Positions 15,703-25,280 of a DNA stretch of 64,000 nucleotides are shown here, in pieces. This DNA comes from Phycisphaeraceae bacterium. Its GTDB lineage: Bacteria > Planctomycetota > Phycisphaerae > Phycisphaerales > UBA1924. Positions within the stretch are counted from its first letter, which is position 1, and each line of letters starts with the position of its first letter. The notes beneath the pieces are model-generated. The model saw only the letters and a list, made by a program, of their open reading frames with translations. It was not told the DNA's origin and made no database searches. A program made the translations under genes and the position numbers. The stretch is from the NCBI GenBank assembly GCA_015200025.1, contig CP054186.1:496001-560000 (forward strand). Reading direction: 5' to 3'.

Positions 15703-17019
15703 TCAGGCACCCACGCGATCTTTCAGCCCCCGCGCCGACCGAGACGCCCCAAGGCTCGACACAAACCCGTCAAACAAATACCCAGCGTCGTGCGGACCGG
15801 GTGACGCCTCCGGGTGATACTGGACCGAGAACACCGGCCGGTCCTTCAACCGAAAGCCCGCCAATGTCCCGTCATTCAGGTGGATATGTGTCGCCACACC
15901 CCCCGCCGCCTCCAGCGACCCAGGGTCCACCGCGAACCCGTGGTTCTGGCTCGTGATCTCCACCCGATCTCGCTCCCGATTGAACACCGGCTGATTCGTA
16001 CCCCGATGTCCAAATTTTAATTTATAGGTCCTTGCCCCCGACGCCAGGGCCAATAACTGGTGACCCAGGCAAATCCCAAACATCGGCACCGCCCCCGTCC
16101 CCTTGGTTTCCAGCAGCGCCCGCAGCGTCCCCACCGTCGCGTCCACCGCCGCCGGGTCCCCCGGGCCGTTCGAGATAAACACCCCGTCGATCTCGCCACG
16201 CTCGAACCGCTCCCGGAGCACCCCCGCCGGCGTGTCGTGCGGCACCAACTCCACCTCGCACCCGCGGTCCGTCAGGTTCCGCAAGATATTGGACTTGGCC
16301 CCGCAGTCCAACGCCGCCACCCGATACCGCGCCCGCCCCGGTCGCGCCGGACCCGCCGACCACGCCCCGAGGTCCTCCGTCCACGCGCGGGCCGAGCCGC
16401 ACCCCACCACCGGCACCAGGTTCTGACCCGCCATCGACGGCGCCGACCGCGCCATCTCCACCAACTGCTCGTCGCTCAGATCCGAACGGTCCGTCAGCAC
16501 CCCGTTGATCGAGCCCGTCACCCGCAGCTTCTTCGTCACCGCCCTCGTGTCCACCCCCGCCAGCCCCAGCACCCCGTACCCCGCCAGGTACGACGACAGG
16601 TCATTCTCGGCCCTGAAGTTCGAATACCGACGCGTCAGCTCCCGCACCACCAACCCCGCCACCTGCACCTTCCCGCTCTCCACGTCCTCGGGATTCACCC
16701 CCGTGTTCCCGATCAGCGGCATCGTCTGCACCAGGATCTGCCCGGTGTACGACGGGTCCGTCAGAGACTCCTGATACCCCGTCAACGCCGTGTTGAACAC
16801 CACCTCGGCCCGCGACACCACCCCACGACCCACCGCGCCGAACGCCGTCCCCTCAAACACCGACCCGTCCGCCAAGGCCAACCGACCCACCACGCCCACG
16901 CCCGACGAAGGGTTCGACGGGGACACGTTCGCTGGGGTGGGGCCGGAAGACGAGAGGTTCGCCGAGTGGGGGTTTACGGGGTGGGGGTTTGCGGGGTGGG
17001 GGTTCGATGGGTGGGGCAT
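15703..17019 (-). CDS. carA: Carbamoyl-phosphate synthase small (glutaminase) subunit
   Basis: Releases ammonia from glutamine and channels it to CarB for carbamoyl phosphate, feeding pyrimidine and arginine synthesis. The 438-aa protein contains the CarA N domain (GRLALADGSVFEGTAFG, VVFNTALTGYQESLTDPSY) and a class-I amidotransferase domain with SNGPGDP, nucleophile motif MFGICLGHQLL and QYHPEASPGP for the His/Glu pair. It carries an odd N-terminal extension of about 48 residues with repeated NPHPx units encoded by a 15-bp tandem repeat. The ATG at 17019 is supported by TAGACT 8 nt upstream; a GTG near 16898 would remove the extension and match other CarA proteins. It is divergent from priA. 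carB is not in the window. Confidence 0.93.
   Translation of the reverse strand: MPHPSNPHPANPHPVNPHSANLSSSGPTPANVSPSNPSSGVGVVGRLALADGSVFEGTAFGAVGRGVVSRAEVVFNTALTGYQESLTDPSYTGQILVQTMPLIGNTGVNPEDVESGKVQVAGLVVRELTRRYSNFRAENDLSSYLAGYGVLGLAGVDTRAVTKKLRVTGSINGVLTDRSDLSDEQLVEMARSAPSMAGQNLVPVVGCGSARAWTEDLGAWSAGPARPGRARYRVAALDCGAKSNILRNLTDRGCEVELVPHDTPAGVLRERFERGEIDGVFISNGPGDPAAVDATVGTLRALLETKGTGAVPMFGICLGHQLLALASGARTYKLKFGHRGTNQPVFNRERDRVEITSQNHGFAVDPGSLEAAGGVATHIHLNDGTLAGFRLKDRPVFSVQYHPEASPGPHDAGYLFDGFVSSLGASRSARGLKDRVGA
16966..17016 (-). repeat. 15-bp tandem repeat encoding the CarA NPHP extension
   Basis: Three 15-bp units (16966-16980, 16981-16995, 16996-17010) and part of a fourth follow one another. 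On the minus strand they encode NPHPA, NPHPV and NPHSA-like pentapeptides right after the carA start codon. Confidence 0.85.
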
Positions 17020-17038
17020 CGAGATACAGTCTATGCGC
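17020..17038. promoter_or_regulatory. Overlapping divergent -10 hexamers of carA and priA
   Basis: The nonamer TACAGTCTA (17025-17033) contains TACAGT for the plus strand and, read backwards, TAGACT for the minus strand. TAGACT lies 8 nt before the carA ATG (17019); TACAGT lies 8 nt before the in-frame GTG at 17039 of priA. The two starts are only about 20 bp apart. Confidence 0.55.
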
Positions 17039-19402
17039 GTGGAACGTACGATTCCGATGTTCGCGGGCGACGCCCCGCCCAACGCCGCACGTTTCGTGCG
17101 CGTCGTGGTCGAGCGGGGCATCGACACGCGCGGCGGGCTCGACGGGCTCACCTACGCCTCCCGATGGGACGACATCGCCGTCGGCGAACGTGTCAACGTC
17201 CCCCTCGGCACCGGCGACACCTCGGCCGGCGGCGTCGTCGTCGCCGTCGGGGGTGACGACCTCCTCGCCGGGCTCTCGGCGTCCAAAATCAAGCACGTCT
17301 CCTCCCGCGCCGGCGCCGGGTTCTCCCCACCGCTCATCGAACTGGCCCGATGGGTCTCGGCCTACACCGTCACCCCCCTGGGCGTCGTCCTCGCCGCCAT
17401 GATGCCCGCCGCCGTCAAAAAGGGCGTCGGACGCCGCGGCGAACAACGCCTCTCGCCCGCGCCCGCCGACGTGATCGAGCCCAAAGCCGCCTCGCTCTCC
17501 CCGGCCCTGGCCTCCGCCTGGGCCCGCATCACCGCCCTCGAACCCGACGCCTTCCCCGTCGCCCCCGCCGAACTCGCCCAACGCGTCGGCGAGCCCAACA
17601 CCCGTTCCATCCGCCGGCTCACCACCCTGGGCCTCCTCACCCCCTCCACCGTCTCGGTCGTCCGCGTCCAAGGCCACCAGCCCACGCAGGGCGACGCCCA
17701 GGGCGACCCTCGCCGATCCCTCGCCCCAGAGCCCTCGCCCGAACAATCCGCCGCCATCGCCGGCATCAGCGCCGACCCGGACCGCTTCGCCGTCCATCTC
17801 CTCCGAGGCGTCACCGGCTCGGGCAAAACCGAGGTCTACATCCGCCTCCTCGAACGCGTCCTCGCCCGAGGCCGGGGCGCCATCGTCCTGGTCCCCGAGA
17901 TCGCCCTGACCCCGCAGACCGAAACTTGGTTCCGCTCGCGGCTCGGGCCCCTGGGCGTGGGCGTCGCCGTCCTCCACTCGGGCCTCTCCGCCTCCCAACG
18001 ACACGCCGAATGGGAGCGCGCCGCCAAGGGGCACGCCAAGGTCGTCATCGGCCCTCGCTCCGCCGTCTTCGCCCCCGTCTCGCCACTGGGCCTGATCGTC
18101 GTCGACGAGGAGCACGAAGGCAGCTACAAGCACGAGCAACTCCCCCGCTACCACGCCCGCGACGTCGCCATCAAACGCGGCCAGCTCGAACGCTGCCCCG
18201 TCGTCCTCGGCTCGGCCACCCCGTCGATGGAGTCCTGGGCCAACGCCTCCGGGGCCTCGCCCAAGTTCCGTTGCTGGCACCTCCCGCGCCGCGTCGGGGG
18301 CGGGTCGCTCCCCGCCGTCACCGTCGTCGACATGGCCGCCGAACGCCGCGTCCTCGCCGCCTCCGGCATCGACCCCTCCGCGCGGAACATCGGGCCCACC
18401 CTCGAACGCGAACTCGCCCGAACCCTCGCCGACGGCGGGCAGGCCATCCTCCTCCTCAACCGCCGCGGGTACGCCTCCATGATCGCCTGCGCACGCCCGG
18501 CCTGCGGGTGGGTCCTCCGCTGCGACGCCTGCGACGCCGCCATGGTCCTCCACCGCGGCGCCGCCCTCCCCAAGGGCGCCCTGGTCCGGTGCCACCACTG
18601 CCTCGCCGAGCAGCTCGTCCCCCCGCTCTGCCCCTCCTGCCAGGGAGCCGTGGGCCACCTGGGCGCCGGCACCCAGCGCGTCGAGGAAGAACTCCTCGCC
18701 CTCCTGGGCGCCTCCCACGGCCTCGCCGAAGGCTCGACAATGGTCCGCGTCGATTCCGACACCATGTCCAACGCGGGCGACTACTTCCGCACCCTCGCAC
18801 GCTTCGGGCGGGGCGAGGCCCGCGTCCTCCTGGGCACCCAGATGATCGCCAAGGGCCTTGACTTCCCCGGCGTCCGCCTCGTGGGCGTCGTCTCCGCCGA
18901 CACCGGCCTCAACATGCCCGACTTCCGCGCGGGCGAACGCACCTTCCAGCTCATCAGCCAGGTCGCCGGACGCGCCGGCCGCGGCGAACTCCCCGGACGC
19001 GTCATCGTCCAGACCTACGCCCCCGACTCGCCACCGATCCTCCACGCCGCCGCCCACGATTACCTCGCCTTCGCCGCCGAAGAGCTCGAACTCCGGCGCG
19101 CCGCCGACCTCCCCCCGGCCCGACGCATGGCCCGCATCGTCTGCCGAGAGCAAGACGCCGCCCAGGCCAGGTCCCGCGCCGTGGAGCTGGCCTCCCGCCT
19201 CCGCGCCATCGACGGGCTCGACGTGCAGGGCCCCATGGAGGCCCCCATCTCGCGCATCGCCGGCTACTACCGCTGGGCCGTCGAGGTCTACGCCACGGGC
19301 GCCGGCGCGATCCAGCGCGGGCTCACCTCCCTCCGCGCCGCGGGGCTCCTCAAGAGCGATTCCAGAACCGCCGTCGACGTCGACCCCATCTCGCTGCTCT
19401 AA
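17039..19402 (+). CDS. priA: Primosomal replication restart helicase PriA
   Basis: 3'-to-5' DNA helicase that recognises stalled forks and reloads the replisome. The protein of about 787 aa has the PriA N-terminal DNA-binding domain, Walker A in [15 protein letters not shown], the DEEH box in [30 protein letters not shown], and an eight-cysteine zinc region starting [19 protein letters not shown] and continuing RCHHC and LCPSC. Helicase motifs V and VI appear as [20 protein letters not shown] and [17 protein letters not shown]. The first cysteine pair is CxxxxC instead of the usual CxxC. I chose the GTG at 17039 from its -10 spacing; ATG 17033 (two codons earlier) is equally possible by sequence. 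murD follows after 20 bp. Confidence 0.93.
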   Translation: MERTIPMFAGDAPPNAARFVRVVVERGIDTRGGLDGLTYASRWDDIAVGERVNVPLGTGDTSAGGVVVAVGGDDLLAGLSASKIKHVSSRAGAGFSPPLIELARWVSAYTVTPLGVVLAAMMPAAVKKGVGRRGEQRLSPAPADVIEPKAASLSPALASAWARITALEPDAFPVAPAELAQRVGEPNTRSIRRLTTLGLLTPSTVSVVRVQGHQPTQGDAQGDPRRSLAPEPSPEQSAAIAGISADPDRFAVHLLRGVTGSGKTEVYIRLLERVLARGRGAIVLVPEIALTPQTETWFRSRLGPLGVGVAVLHSGLSASQRHAEWERAAKGHAKVVIGPRSAVFAPVSPLGLIVVDEEHEGSYKHEQLPRYHARDVAIKRGQLERCPVVLGSATPSMESWANASGASPKFRCWHLPRRVGGGSLPAVTVVDMAAERRVLAASGIDPSARNIGPTLERELARTLADGGQAILLLNRRGYASMIACARPACGWVLRCDACDAAMVLHRGAALPKGALVRCHHCLAEQLVPPLCPSCQGAVGHLGAGTQRVEEELLALLGASHGLAEGSTMVRVDSDTMSNAGDYFRTLARFGRGEARVLLGTQMIAKGLDFPGVRLVGVVSADTGLNMPDFRAGERTFQLISQVAGRAGRGELPGRVIVQTYAPDSPPILHAAAHDYLAFAAEELELRRAADLPPARRMARIVCREQDAAQARSRAVELASRLRAIDGLDVQGPMEAPISRIAGYYRWAVEVYATGAGAIQRGLTSLRAAGLLKSDSRTAVDVDPISLL

Positions 19403-19422
19403 CACGCACGGAGCCCCCCATC

Positions 19423-20760
19423 ATGCCCGAGTCCTTCGAGGGTCAACGCGTCACGGTGATGGGCCTCGGCCGCTTCGGCGGCGGCGCCGCCGTCACCCGC
19501 TGGCTCGCCGACCAAAGCGCCGACGTCCTGCTCACCGACCTCGACCCGCCCGACCGCCTCGCCGAGGGGCTCGCCGCCATCGACGACCTCATCCGCTCAG
19601 GACGTGTCACCCTCCGCCTGGGCGCCCACAACGCCGCCGACTTCACCGACACCGACGCCGTCGTCGTCAACCCCGCCGTCCCCAAACCCTGGGACAACCG
19701 ATTCGTCCGCGCCGCCCACGCCGCGGGCGTCACCGTCACCACCGAGATCGAGCTGGCCTGCGAACGACTCCCCGACCGCCGACGCATCACCGCCGTCACC
19801 GGGTCCGCCGGAAAGAGCACCACCGCCGCCATGATCCACCACGCCCTCGCCGCGGCGGGCCTCCACACCGTCTTCGGGGGCAACATCGGCGGTTCCCTCC
19901 TCACCCGCCTCCACGAGATCACCCACGACACCCGCGTCGTCCTCGAACTCTCCAGCGCCATGCTCCACTGGCTCGGCCAGCACGCCTGGTCCCCCGGCGT
20001 CGCCGTCGTCACCAACCTCGACCCCAACCACATCGACTGGCACGGCTCCCTCGACCACTACCGCGCCAGCAAGCAGCACATCCTCGCCCACCAGGCCCCG
20101 GGAGACCACGCCGTCCTGGGGCCCAACGTCCACGACTGGCCGACCCGCCCGGGCGTCGCACGCCACGAGATCGACCCCGACGCCGCCGTCCACGGGCTCA
20201 CCATCCCAGGCCCGCACAACCGCCTCAACGCCGCCGTCGCCCTCGAAACCTGCCGCATCGCCGCCCCCGACGCCCGGCCCGCCGACCTCGAGCGCGCCCT
20301 GCGCTCCTTCCCGGGCCTGCCCCACCGCCTCCAGTTCGTCGCCGATCCCGCCGGCGTCCGCTGCTACAACGACAGCAAGTCCACCACCCCCGCCTCCACA
20401 CGCCTCGCCCTCCGCGCCTTCGAGGACGACCCCGGGCTCGCCCGTGTCCGGCTCATCGCCGGGGGCTACGACAAGGGCGCCGACCTCGCCGACATCGGCC
20501 GCGCCGCCGCCGACCTCGCCGGGCTCTACACCATCGGCACCACCGGGCCCGCCATCGACGCGGCCTCGGGCGGACGGACGACCCCGTGCGGAACCCTCGA
20601 CGCCGCCGTCGCGCGGGCGCTCGCCGACGCCCGACCGGGCGACGTGCTCCTGCTCAGCCCCGCGTGCGCCTCGTGGGACCAGTTCGAGAACTACGAACGC
20701 CGCGGCGAACGCTTCGCCGCCCTCGCCCGCGAACGATCCGCCGCGGGAGCCACCCCATGA
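19423..20760 (+). CDS. murD: UDP-N-acetylmuramoylalanine--D-glutamate ligase
   Basis: Cytoplasmic peptidoglycan precursor ligase that adds D-glutamate to UDP-MurNAc-L-Ala using ATP. The 445-aa protein has the N-terminal nucleotide-sugar binding motif [18 protein letters not shown]-binding loop [44 protein letters not shown] and the C-terminal [11 protein letters not shown] and GGYDKGADL, all typical of MurD. Its presence implies that this organism makes peptidoglycan. The ATG at 19423 has a GGAG site about 10 nt upstream. It is co-transcribed with priA (20-bp gap), and its stop overlaps the ATG of the next gene (ATGA). No other mur genes are adjacent. Confidence 0.92.
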   Translation: MPESFEGQRVTVMGLGRFGGGAAVTRWLADQSADVLLTDLDPPDRLAEGLAAIDDLIRSGRVTLRLGAHNAADFTDTDAVVVNPAVPKPWDNRFVRAAHAAGVTVTTEIELACERLPDRRRITAVTGSAGKSTTAAMIHHALAAAGLHTVFGGNIGGSLLTRLHEITHDTRVVLELSSAMLHWLGQHAWSPGVAVVTNLDPNHIDWHGSLDHYRASKQHILAHQAPGDHAVLGPNVHDWPTRPGVARHEIDPDAAVHGLTIPGPHNRLNAAVALETCRIAAPDARPADLERALRSFPGLPHRLQFVADPAGVRCYNDSKSTTPASTRLALRAFEDDPGLARVRLIAGGYDKGADLADIGRAAADLAGLYTIGTTGPAIDAASGGRTTPCGTLDAAVARALADARPGDVLLLSPACASWDQFENYERRGERFAALARERSAAGATP

Positions 20761-21605
20761 CGCCGCGAACATACACGCCCGCCCTCGTCCTCCCGCTGCT
20801 CCTCGCCGCGTGCGCCTCCACGCCGCCCACGCCGCCCTCATCACCGACACCCCCCCCACCGTCGGCCCCCCCTCCGCCCCACACGCCGCCGAGCGGCCCC
20901 GCCCAATCGCCCCAGGCCACGCCGCCCGTTCAAGACGCCACGCCTTCCAAATCGACGCCGACCGAGCCCGAGTGGCGCGAGGTCTTCCCCGGCGTCCGCC
21001 TCTCCCGCGCCCAGCGCTGGGTCGAGTTCGATGGGAAGGTCCCCTTCAACCCCCACGACCCCGCCACGCCCATCACCTACCTCGAAGTCATCGCCTGCCG
21101 CCCCGACTCCCGCGAGCACGAGGCCGTCGTCGTCGCCGACGCGATGCCCTCCCAGGTCCACGCCGCCCTGCTCCTTGCCGGCGCGGTCCCCGGCTCCCCC
21201 GCCGCCTGGCGATGGGACGACCAATCGCTCACCTTCATCCCGCCCAAGGGCTCTCGCCTCGACGTCACCCTCGCCTGGACCGACCCCGCCGGCCTCCGCC
21301 GCGAACACCCCGCCGCCGACCTCGTCCTCCACGCCGAACACAAACAGCCACTCGCGCAGCGATCGCCCGGCGACGGGTTCGTCTTCGCCGGCTCGGGCAT
21401 CGTGGGCCACACCTCTCCGGGCCGGTACGCCGCCGACCTCTCCGGCACCCTCGTCGGGCTCCACACCTTCGGCGACGAGCCCATCGCCTGGTCGGCCTAC
21501 TTCAACCCCGACGCCGGCGCCGAAGACCCGGTCTGGATCCTCAACGCCGACCTCTGCCCGCCCGTGGGGACCGTCATCACCGTCCGCCTCCGCGTGATCG
21601 ATTAG
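20757..21605 (+). CDS. YdjY-domain lipoprotein
   Basis: Predicted lipoprotein of 282 aa. The signal peptide ends in the lipobox LLAACAS, followed by a Pro/Thr/Ser-rich spacer of about 60 residues. The rest matches the YdjY domain pattern common in planctomycetes: [32 protein letters not shown] and [18 protein letters not shown], then GSGIVGH. The function of YdjY domains is not established; HEAVVV suggests binding of a ligand or metal but this is a guess. Its ATG overlaps the murD stop by 4 nt, so translation is probably coupled to murD, hinting at an envelope role. The cinA gene converges on it, 35 bp away. Confidence 0.82.
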   Translation: MTPRTYTPALVLPLLLAACASTPPTPPSSPTPPPPSAPPPPHTPPSGPAQSPQATPPVQDATPSKSTPTEPEWREVFPGVRLSRAQRWVEFDGKVPFNPHDPATPITYLEVIACRPDSREHEAVVVADAMPSQVHAALLLAGAVPGSPAAWRWDDQSLTFIPPKGSRLDVTLAWTDPAGLRREHPAADLVLHAEHKQPLAQRSPGDGFVFAGSGIVGHTSPGRYAADLSGTLVGLHTFGDEPIAWSAYFNPDAGAEDPVWILNADLCPPVGTVITVRLRVID

Positions 21606-21640
21606 CCCCGCACCCCCACCGTCCCCCACCGTCCCCCGCC

Positions 21641-22984
21641 TCATCCCACCTCATCGACCTGGCGCAGCATCCGCGCCGCGGGCTCGCCCACCAGCGCCAG
21701 CCACAGCATGCCCAGCGCGCTCCGCGCCGACCACTCGCGCACCGCACGCCGATCACCGCCCATCGCGAATCGTCGCGAAGACACGCCGCCCGCGATCACG
21801 CCCGTGGGCCCCGCGATCCCGATGTAGACCGTCCCCACCGGCTTGCCCTCCACCGCCCCGCCGGGGCCCGCGATCCCCGTCACCGACAGCGCCCAGCCGG
21901 CGCCGCACCGCGCCCTCGCCCCCGACGCCATCGCCTCGGCGCACGCCCCCGACACCGCCCCCGGCGGCCTCGCCCCGCCCGATCCCTCCAGCACCCCCGC
22001 CTCTACCCCCGCCAGTTCCACCTTCAGGCGGTTGTGGTACGTGATCACCCCGCCCAGGAATACGACCGACGCGCCGGGCACGTCGCCGATCATCGACCCG
22101 AGCAGGCCCGCCGTGCACGACTCGGCCACCACCAGCGTCTCCCCGCGCCGGCGCAGGGCTTCGATCACCGCCGCCGGCAACGACTCGTGCGGCGCCCCCT
22201 CCGACGCGAACGCGTACGCCCCCGCCAGGTCGCGGACGTGCGCGACCAGCCCCGCGACGATCGCGCCGGCCCGCTCCGCCGGTTCGGGCCCCTCGTACCG
22301 CACCCGCGCCGACACCACGCCGCCCGACGCCGTCGTCCCCACCAGCGGCATCCTCGTCCGCTCCATCAGATCCCCCCGCGGCGAGTTCTTGAGCCGGGAC
22401 GCCAGGTCCGATTCCCCCAGCCCGATCGTGTGCACCACGCCCGTCCGTACGGTCCGCCCCGCGGGCGGACGCAGCACGGGCGCCACGAACCGCTCGACCA
22501 TCGGCCTCAGTTCCGCCGGCGGGCCCGGGAGGCAGAACACGTCCGCCCGCCCCAGCCTCGCGGCGATCCCCGGGGCCGTCCCGTGGTCGTTGTCGATCGC
22601 GGCCGCCCCCTCGGGCAGCATCGCCTGCACGCGGTTGATCTCGGGCATCTCGCGCCCGCGGCCCGCGAACCACGCCCGGATCCGTTCGAGCGACCGGGCG
22701 TCCTCGACCAGCGGCCGGCCCATCGCCCGCGCCAGTGCCGCCCGCGTCAGGTCGTCCGCCGTCGGGCCCAGGCCCCCCGTGCACAGGATCAGGTCCACCG
22801 ACGAGGAGAGCCGGGCGAAACACGCGGCGATGGCCGCCTCGTCGTCCGGCAGGCTCACGTGCTCGACCGGCACGATCCCCAGGTCCATCAGCCGACCCGC
22901 GAGGGCGCGGCTGTTGGTGTCGAGCGTCTGCCCCAGGACGATCTCGTCGCCCTGCGAGACGATCGCGGCGGTGGCGTGAACCAC
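21641..22984 (-). CDS. cinA: CinA family protein (competence/damage-inducible, NMN deamidase type)
   Basis: Two-domain CinA protein of 447 aa. Residues 1-170 are the MoCF-like (molybdopterin-binding fold) domain with AIVSQGDEIVLGQTLDTNSR, LILCTGGLGPTADDLTR and VFCLPGPPAELRPM. The C-terminal domain has VVAESCTAGLLGSMIGDVPG, GGVITYHNRLK and SVTGIAGPGG, where the Ser of the SCTAG motif is the amidase nucleophile in characterised NMN deamidases. NAD recycling is the likely role. The GTG at 22984 gives the standard N terminus; a TTG at 23011 would overlap the upstream peptidase stop. It follows the M28 peptidase on the same strand with a 23-bp gap. Strand base composition changes sharply at this junction. 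Confidence 0.9.
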   Translation of the reverse strand: MVHATAAIVSQGDEIVLGQTLDTNSRALAGRLMDLGIVPVEHVSLPDDEAAIAACFARLSSSVDLILCTGGLGPTADDLTRAALARAMGRPLVEDARSLERIRAWFAGRGREMPEINRVQAMLPEGAAAIDNDHGTAPGIAARLGRADVFCLPGPPAELRPMVERFVAPVLRPPAGRTVRTGVVHTIGLGESDLASRLKNSPRGDLMERTRMPLVGTTASGGVVSARVRYEGPEPAERAGAIVAGLVAHVRDLAGAYAFASEGAPHESLPAAVIEALRRRGETLVVAESCTAGLLGSMIGDVPGASVVFLGGVITYHNRLKVELAGVEAGVLEGSGGARPPGAVSGACAEAMASGARARCGAGWALSVTGIAGPGGAVEGKPVGTVYIGIAGPTGVIAGGVSSRRFAMGGDRRAVREWSARSALGMLWLALVGEPAARMLRQVDEVG

Positions 22985-23007
22985 GGGATCGGGTCGCGCG
23001 GGATCGC

Positions 23008-25077
23008 TCAATCGCGGCGGGCCTCGAGCGTGACCTTGGTGTCGAGCGTCAGCCCGGCGCGGACGTAGGTCACGTCCACCACGTCGCCGGCCTTCTGGGC
23101 GCGCAGGAGCGGGGTCCAGTCCTCGACGGTCTTGATCTCCTTGCCGTTCCACTTGATCATGCGGTCGCCCGCGCGGAGCCCGGCCTTGGACGCCGGGGTG
23201 TTCTCGAAGACCTGCCCGATGAGGACACCCGGGTTGTCGTCGGCGTAGTCGCCCGGCATCACGCCGAAGCGCACGCCCCCGATCGAGCGGACGGGCTGGG
23301 CGCCGTCGCCCAGGGGGTCCGGGGCGGGATCAACCCGGGGCCCGGCCGCGGGAACGGCGGCCGGCGGCGCCACGGGGGGCGCGGGCTTCTCGGCCTCCGT
23401 CGGGGTGGCGGGGTCGGCCGGCGGCGTCGGGTCGGGCGCGCCGAAGACCAGGGGCTCGGCCCGGGTGATCGCGTCGAGCGCGATGCGGCCCGCGAGGTCG
23501 AGCACCTTGACGGCCCCTTCGATGTTGATCTGGTCCGCCGTGTCGGCGGGACGGTGGTACTCGGTGTGCAGGCCGGTGAAGAGGAAGATGACGGGGACCT
23601 TGACGTTGAAGAAGGAGGCGTGGTCGGAGTTGGGCGGGGCGCGCCGCTTGGCGACGATGGGGAACCCGGCGTGGTCCCAGTACGGTTTGAGCCAGGCCTC
23701 GAGCCCGCCGGCGGACCCGACGCCCGTGACTTCCAGCGGGGGCTTCTCGCGGAGGCGCCCGATCATGTCGAGGTTGATGTAGAGGTAGTGCTTGTCGGCG
23801 GGGGCGATCATGTTCCCGTTGCAGTAGAACGCGGAGCCTTCGAGCCCGGACTCTTCGGCCGACCACCCGAAGAAGGCGATGGATCGGGCGTTGGCGTCGT
23901 CGGGGAGGGACTTGTAGTGCTCGGCGAACCGTGCGGCGAGGGTGAGCATGCCGCTGGTCCCGCTGGCGTTGTCGTCGGCGCCGGGGTGGATTTTGCCGCG
24001 GGCCTCGCGCCCGCCGAGGCTGCCGAAGTCCCCGTACCCGACGTGGTCGAAGTGGGCGCCGATGACGACGTACTCGTCGGCGAGGGCGCCCTTGCCGCGG
24101 AGGACGGCGCCGACGTTGTGGGTGGTCCCCGGGGGGTTGATTTTGACGCTGATGGTGACGCCCTGCTCGCCCAGGGGGAGCATCTCGCCGCTCTCGTCGG
24201 CGTGGGCGCGGAGTTGATCGAGGGTGCGTTTCTGGGGGTCGACGGCGGCGAGCATGGCGTCGGCGGCGGGCTGGGAGAGCATGACGACGGGGACGCCCTC
24301 GACGGTGCCCTCGGCGCGGCCCTCGATGAAGCGCATGAGCCGTGAGGCGCGGGGGTCCTGGGCCCCCGGGGGGTTGACGATGATCACGCCCTTGGCCCCG
24401 CGTTCGACGGCGGCCCGGATCTTGGGGAGGAGCCCGGCGTGCTCGGACCACCCTTCGTCGGCCCAGCGGCTGCGTCCCTCGGAGGTCATGGGCTCGAAGC
24501 GGAGGATGAGGGCGATCTTGCCGCCCAGCCCGTTGGAGCCGGCCGGCCCGCGCACGAAGCCGCGGTACCCGCCGGCCCCCTGCTCGATGGCGTACCCGGC
24601 GAAGACGACCGGAGCGGTGAGGTTGCCGCTGTCGCTGTAGGCGAGGACGGAGTAGTCCTCGGTGGGTTCGAGCTCGCGGCCGCCGGGGAGGACGACGCGC
24701 TGCTCGTCGACGCCCGCGCGGCGGAGGCGTTGGGGCGAGAAGGGCTGGAAGTAGGAGGGCTTGCCGTCCTTGGCGGTGAAGGCCGGGGCGAGCCCGTGGC
24801 GTTCGAACCAGAACTGGAGGTAATCGGCGGCGTCGTCGTTCCCGCGGGTCCCGGGGACGCGGCCCTCGAAGAAGGGGTTGGCGAGGGTGAAGATGTGCTG
24901 TCGGTAGAGGGCCTCCTCGCGGGCCAGGGTATCGGCGGGGGAGGGGGTCCAGAAGGAGGATGCGGCTTCGGGGCCGCCCGGGAGGGCGGGGGCGGCGGCG
25001 AGAACCGGGACGCCGGAGAATGCGGCCGCGGCGGCGAGCAGTCCGGACAACGACCAACGGGCGAATCGACTCTGCAT
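23008..25077 (-). CDS. Secreted M28 zinc aminopeptidase with PA-like insert and C-terminal PDZ domain
   Basis: Exported metallopeptidase of 689 aa. A signal peptide ([20 protein letters not shown]) precedes a protease-associated domain region (about 90-290) and the M28 catalytic domain with zinc ligands in [41 protein letters not shown] and NSDHASFF, followed by [18 protein letters not shown] Pro/Ala linker (about 545-590) leads to a PDZ domain containing [21 protein letters not shown]. It probably trims amino acids from peptides outside the cytoplasm. ATG 25077 has a GAGGAT site and begins the signal peptide; the open frame upstream reads through a repeat. It is divergent from gcvP and followed by cinA. 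Confidence 0.9.
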   Translation of the reverse strand: MQSRFARWSLSGLLAAAAAFSGVPVLAAAPALPGGPEAASSFWTPSPADTLAREEALYRQHIFTLANPFFEGRVPGTRGNDDAADYLQFWFERHGLAPAFTAKDGKPSYFQPFSPQRLRRAGVDEQRVVLPGGRELEPTEDYSVLAYSDSGNLTAPVVFAGYAIEQGAGGYRGFVRGPAGSNGLGGKIALILRFEPMTSEGRSRWADEGWSEHAGLLPKIRAAVERGAKGVIIVNPPGAQDPRASRLMRFIEGRAEGTVEGVPVVMLSQPAADAMLAAVDPQKRTLDQLRAHADESGEMLPLGEQGVTISVKINPPGTTHNVGAVLRGKGALADEYVVIGAHFDHVGYGDFGSLGGREARGKIHPGADDNASGTSGMLTLAARFAEHYKSLPDDANARSIAFFGWSAEESGLEGSAFYCNGNMIAPADKHYLYINLDMIGRLREKPPLEVTGVGSAGGLEAWLKPYWDHAGFPIVAKRRAPPNSDHASFFNVKVPVIFLFTGLHTEYHRPADTADQINIEGAVKVLDLAGRIALDAITRAEPLVFGAPDPTPPADPATPTEAEKPAPPVAPPAAVPAAGPRVDPAPDPLGDGAQPVRSIGGVRFGVMPGDYADDNPGVLIGQVFENTPASKAGLRAGDRMIKWNGKEIKTVEDWTPLLRAQKAGDVVDVTYVRAGLTLDTKVTLEARRD

Positions 25078-25223
25078 GGCGGATCCTCGTCCCGACCCCT
25101 GGGTGTGTGCGAACTTTACGTCTACCGACCGGGAGGGCGCGGGGATGCCTCCCTGAGCCCCCGAACCGGCGGCGCCGGGCGGAACACGGGGCATTCCCGA
25201 GACTAAAGTTGAGCGAGTTTCAG

Positions 25224-25270
25224 ACACCCCACCCCACACCCCACCCCACACCCCACACCCCGCCCCACAC
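25224..25270. repeat. C-rich CACCCC simple repeat upstream of gcvP
   Basis: Alternating CACCCCA and CACACCCC units fill most of the space just before the gcvP start. A possible -10, TAAAGT at 25204-25209, lies just upstream, which would put the repeat in the gcvP leader. Confidence 0.7.
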
Positions 25271-25280
25271 GCGAGCACCC

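Noticed and set aside
22950..23020. Replication origin at the GC-skew switch
   Set aside because: There is no DnaA gene, no visible DnaA box cluster or AT-rich unwinding region, and the switch lies between two closely spaced co-directional genes.
14226..25270. Short C-rich tandem repeats as possible CRISPR arrays
   Set aside because: Units are 8-15 bp without unique spacers of constant length, and no cas genes are present.
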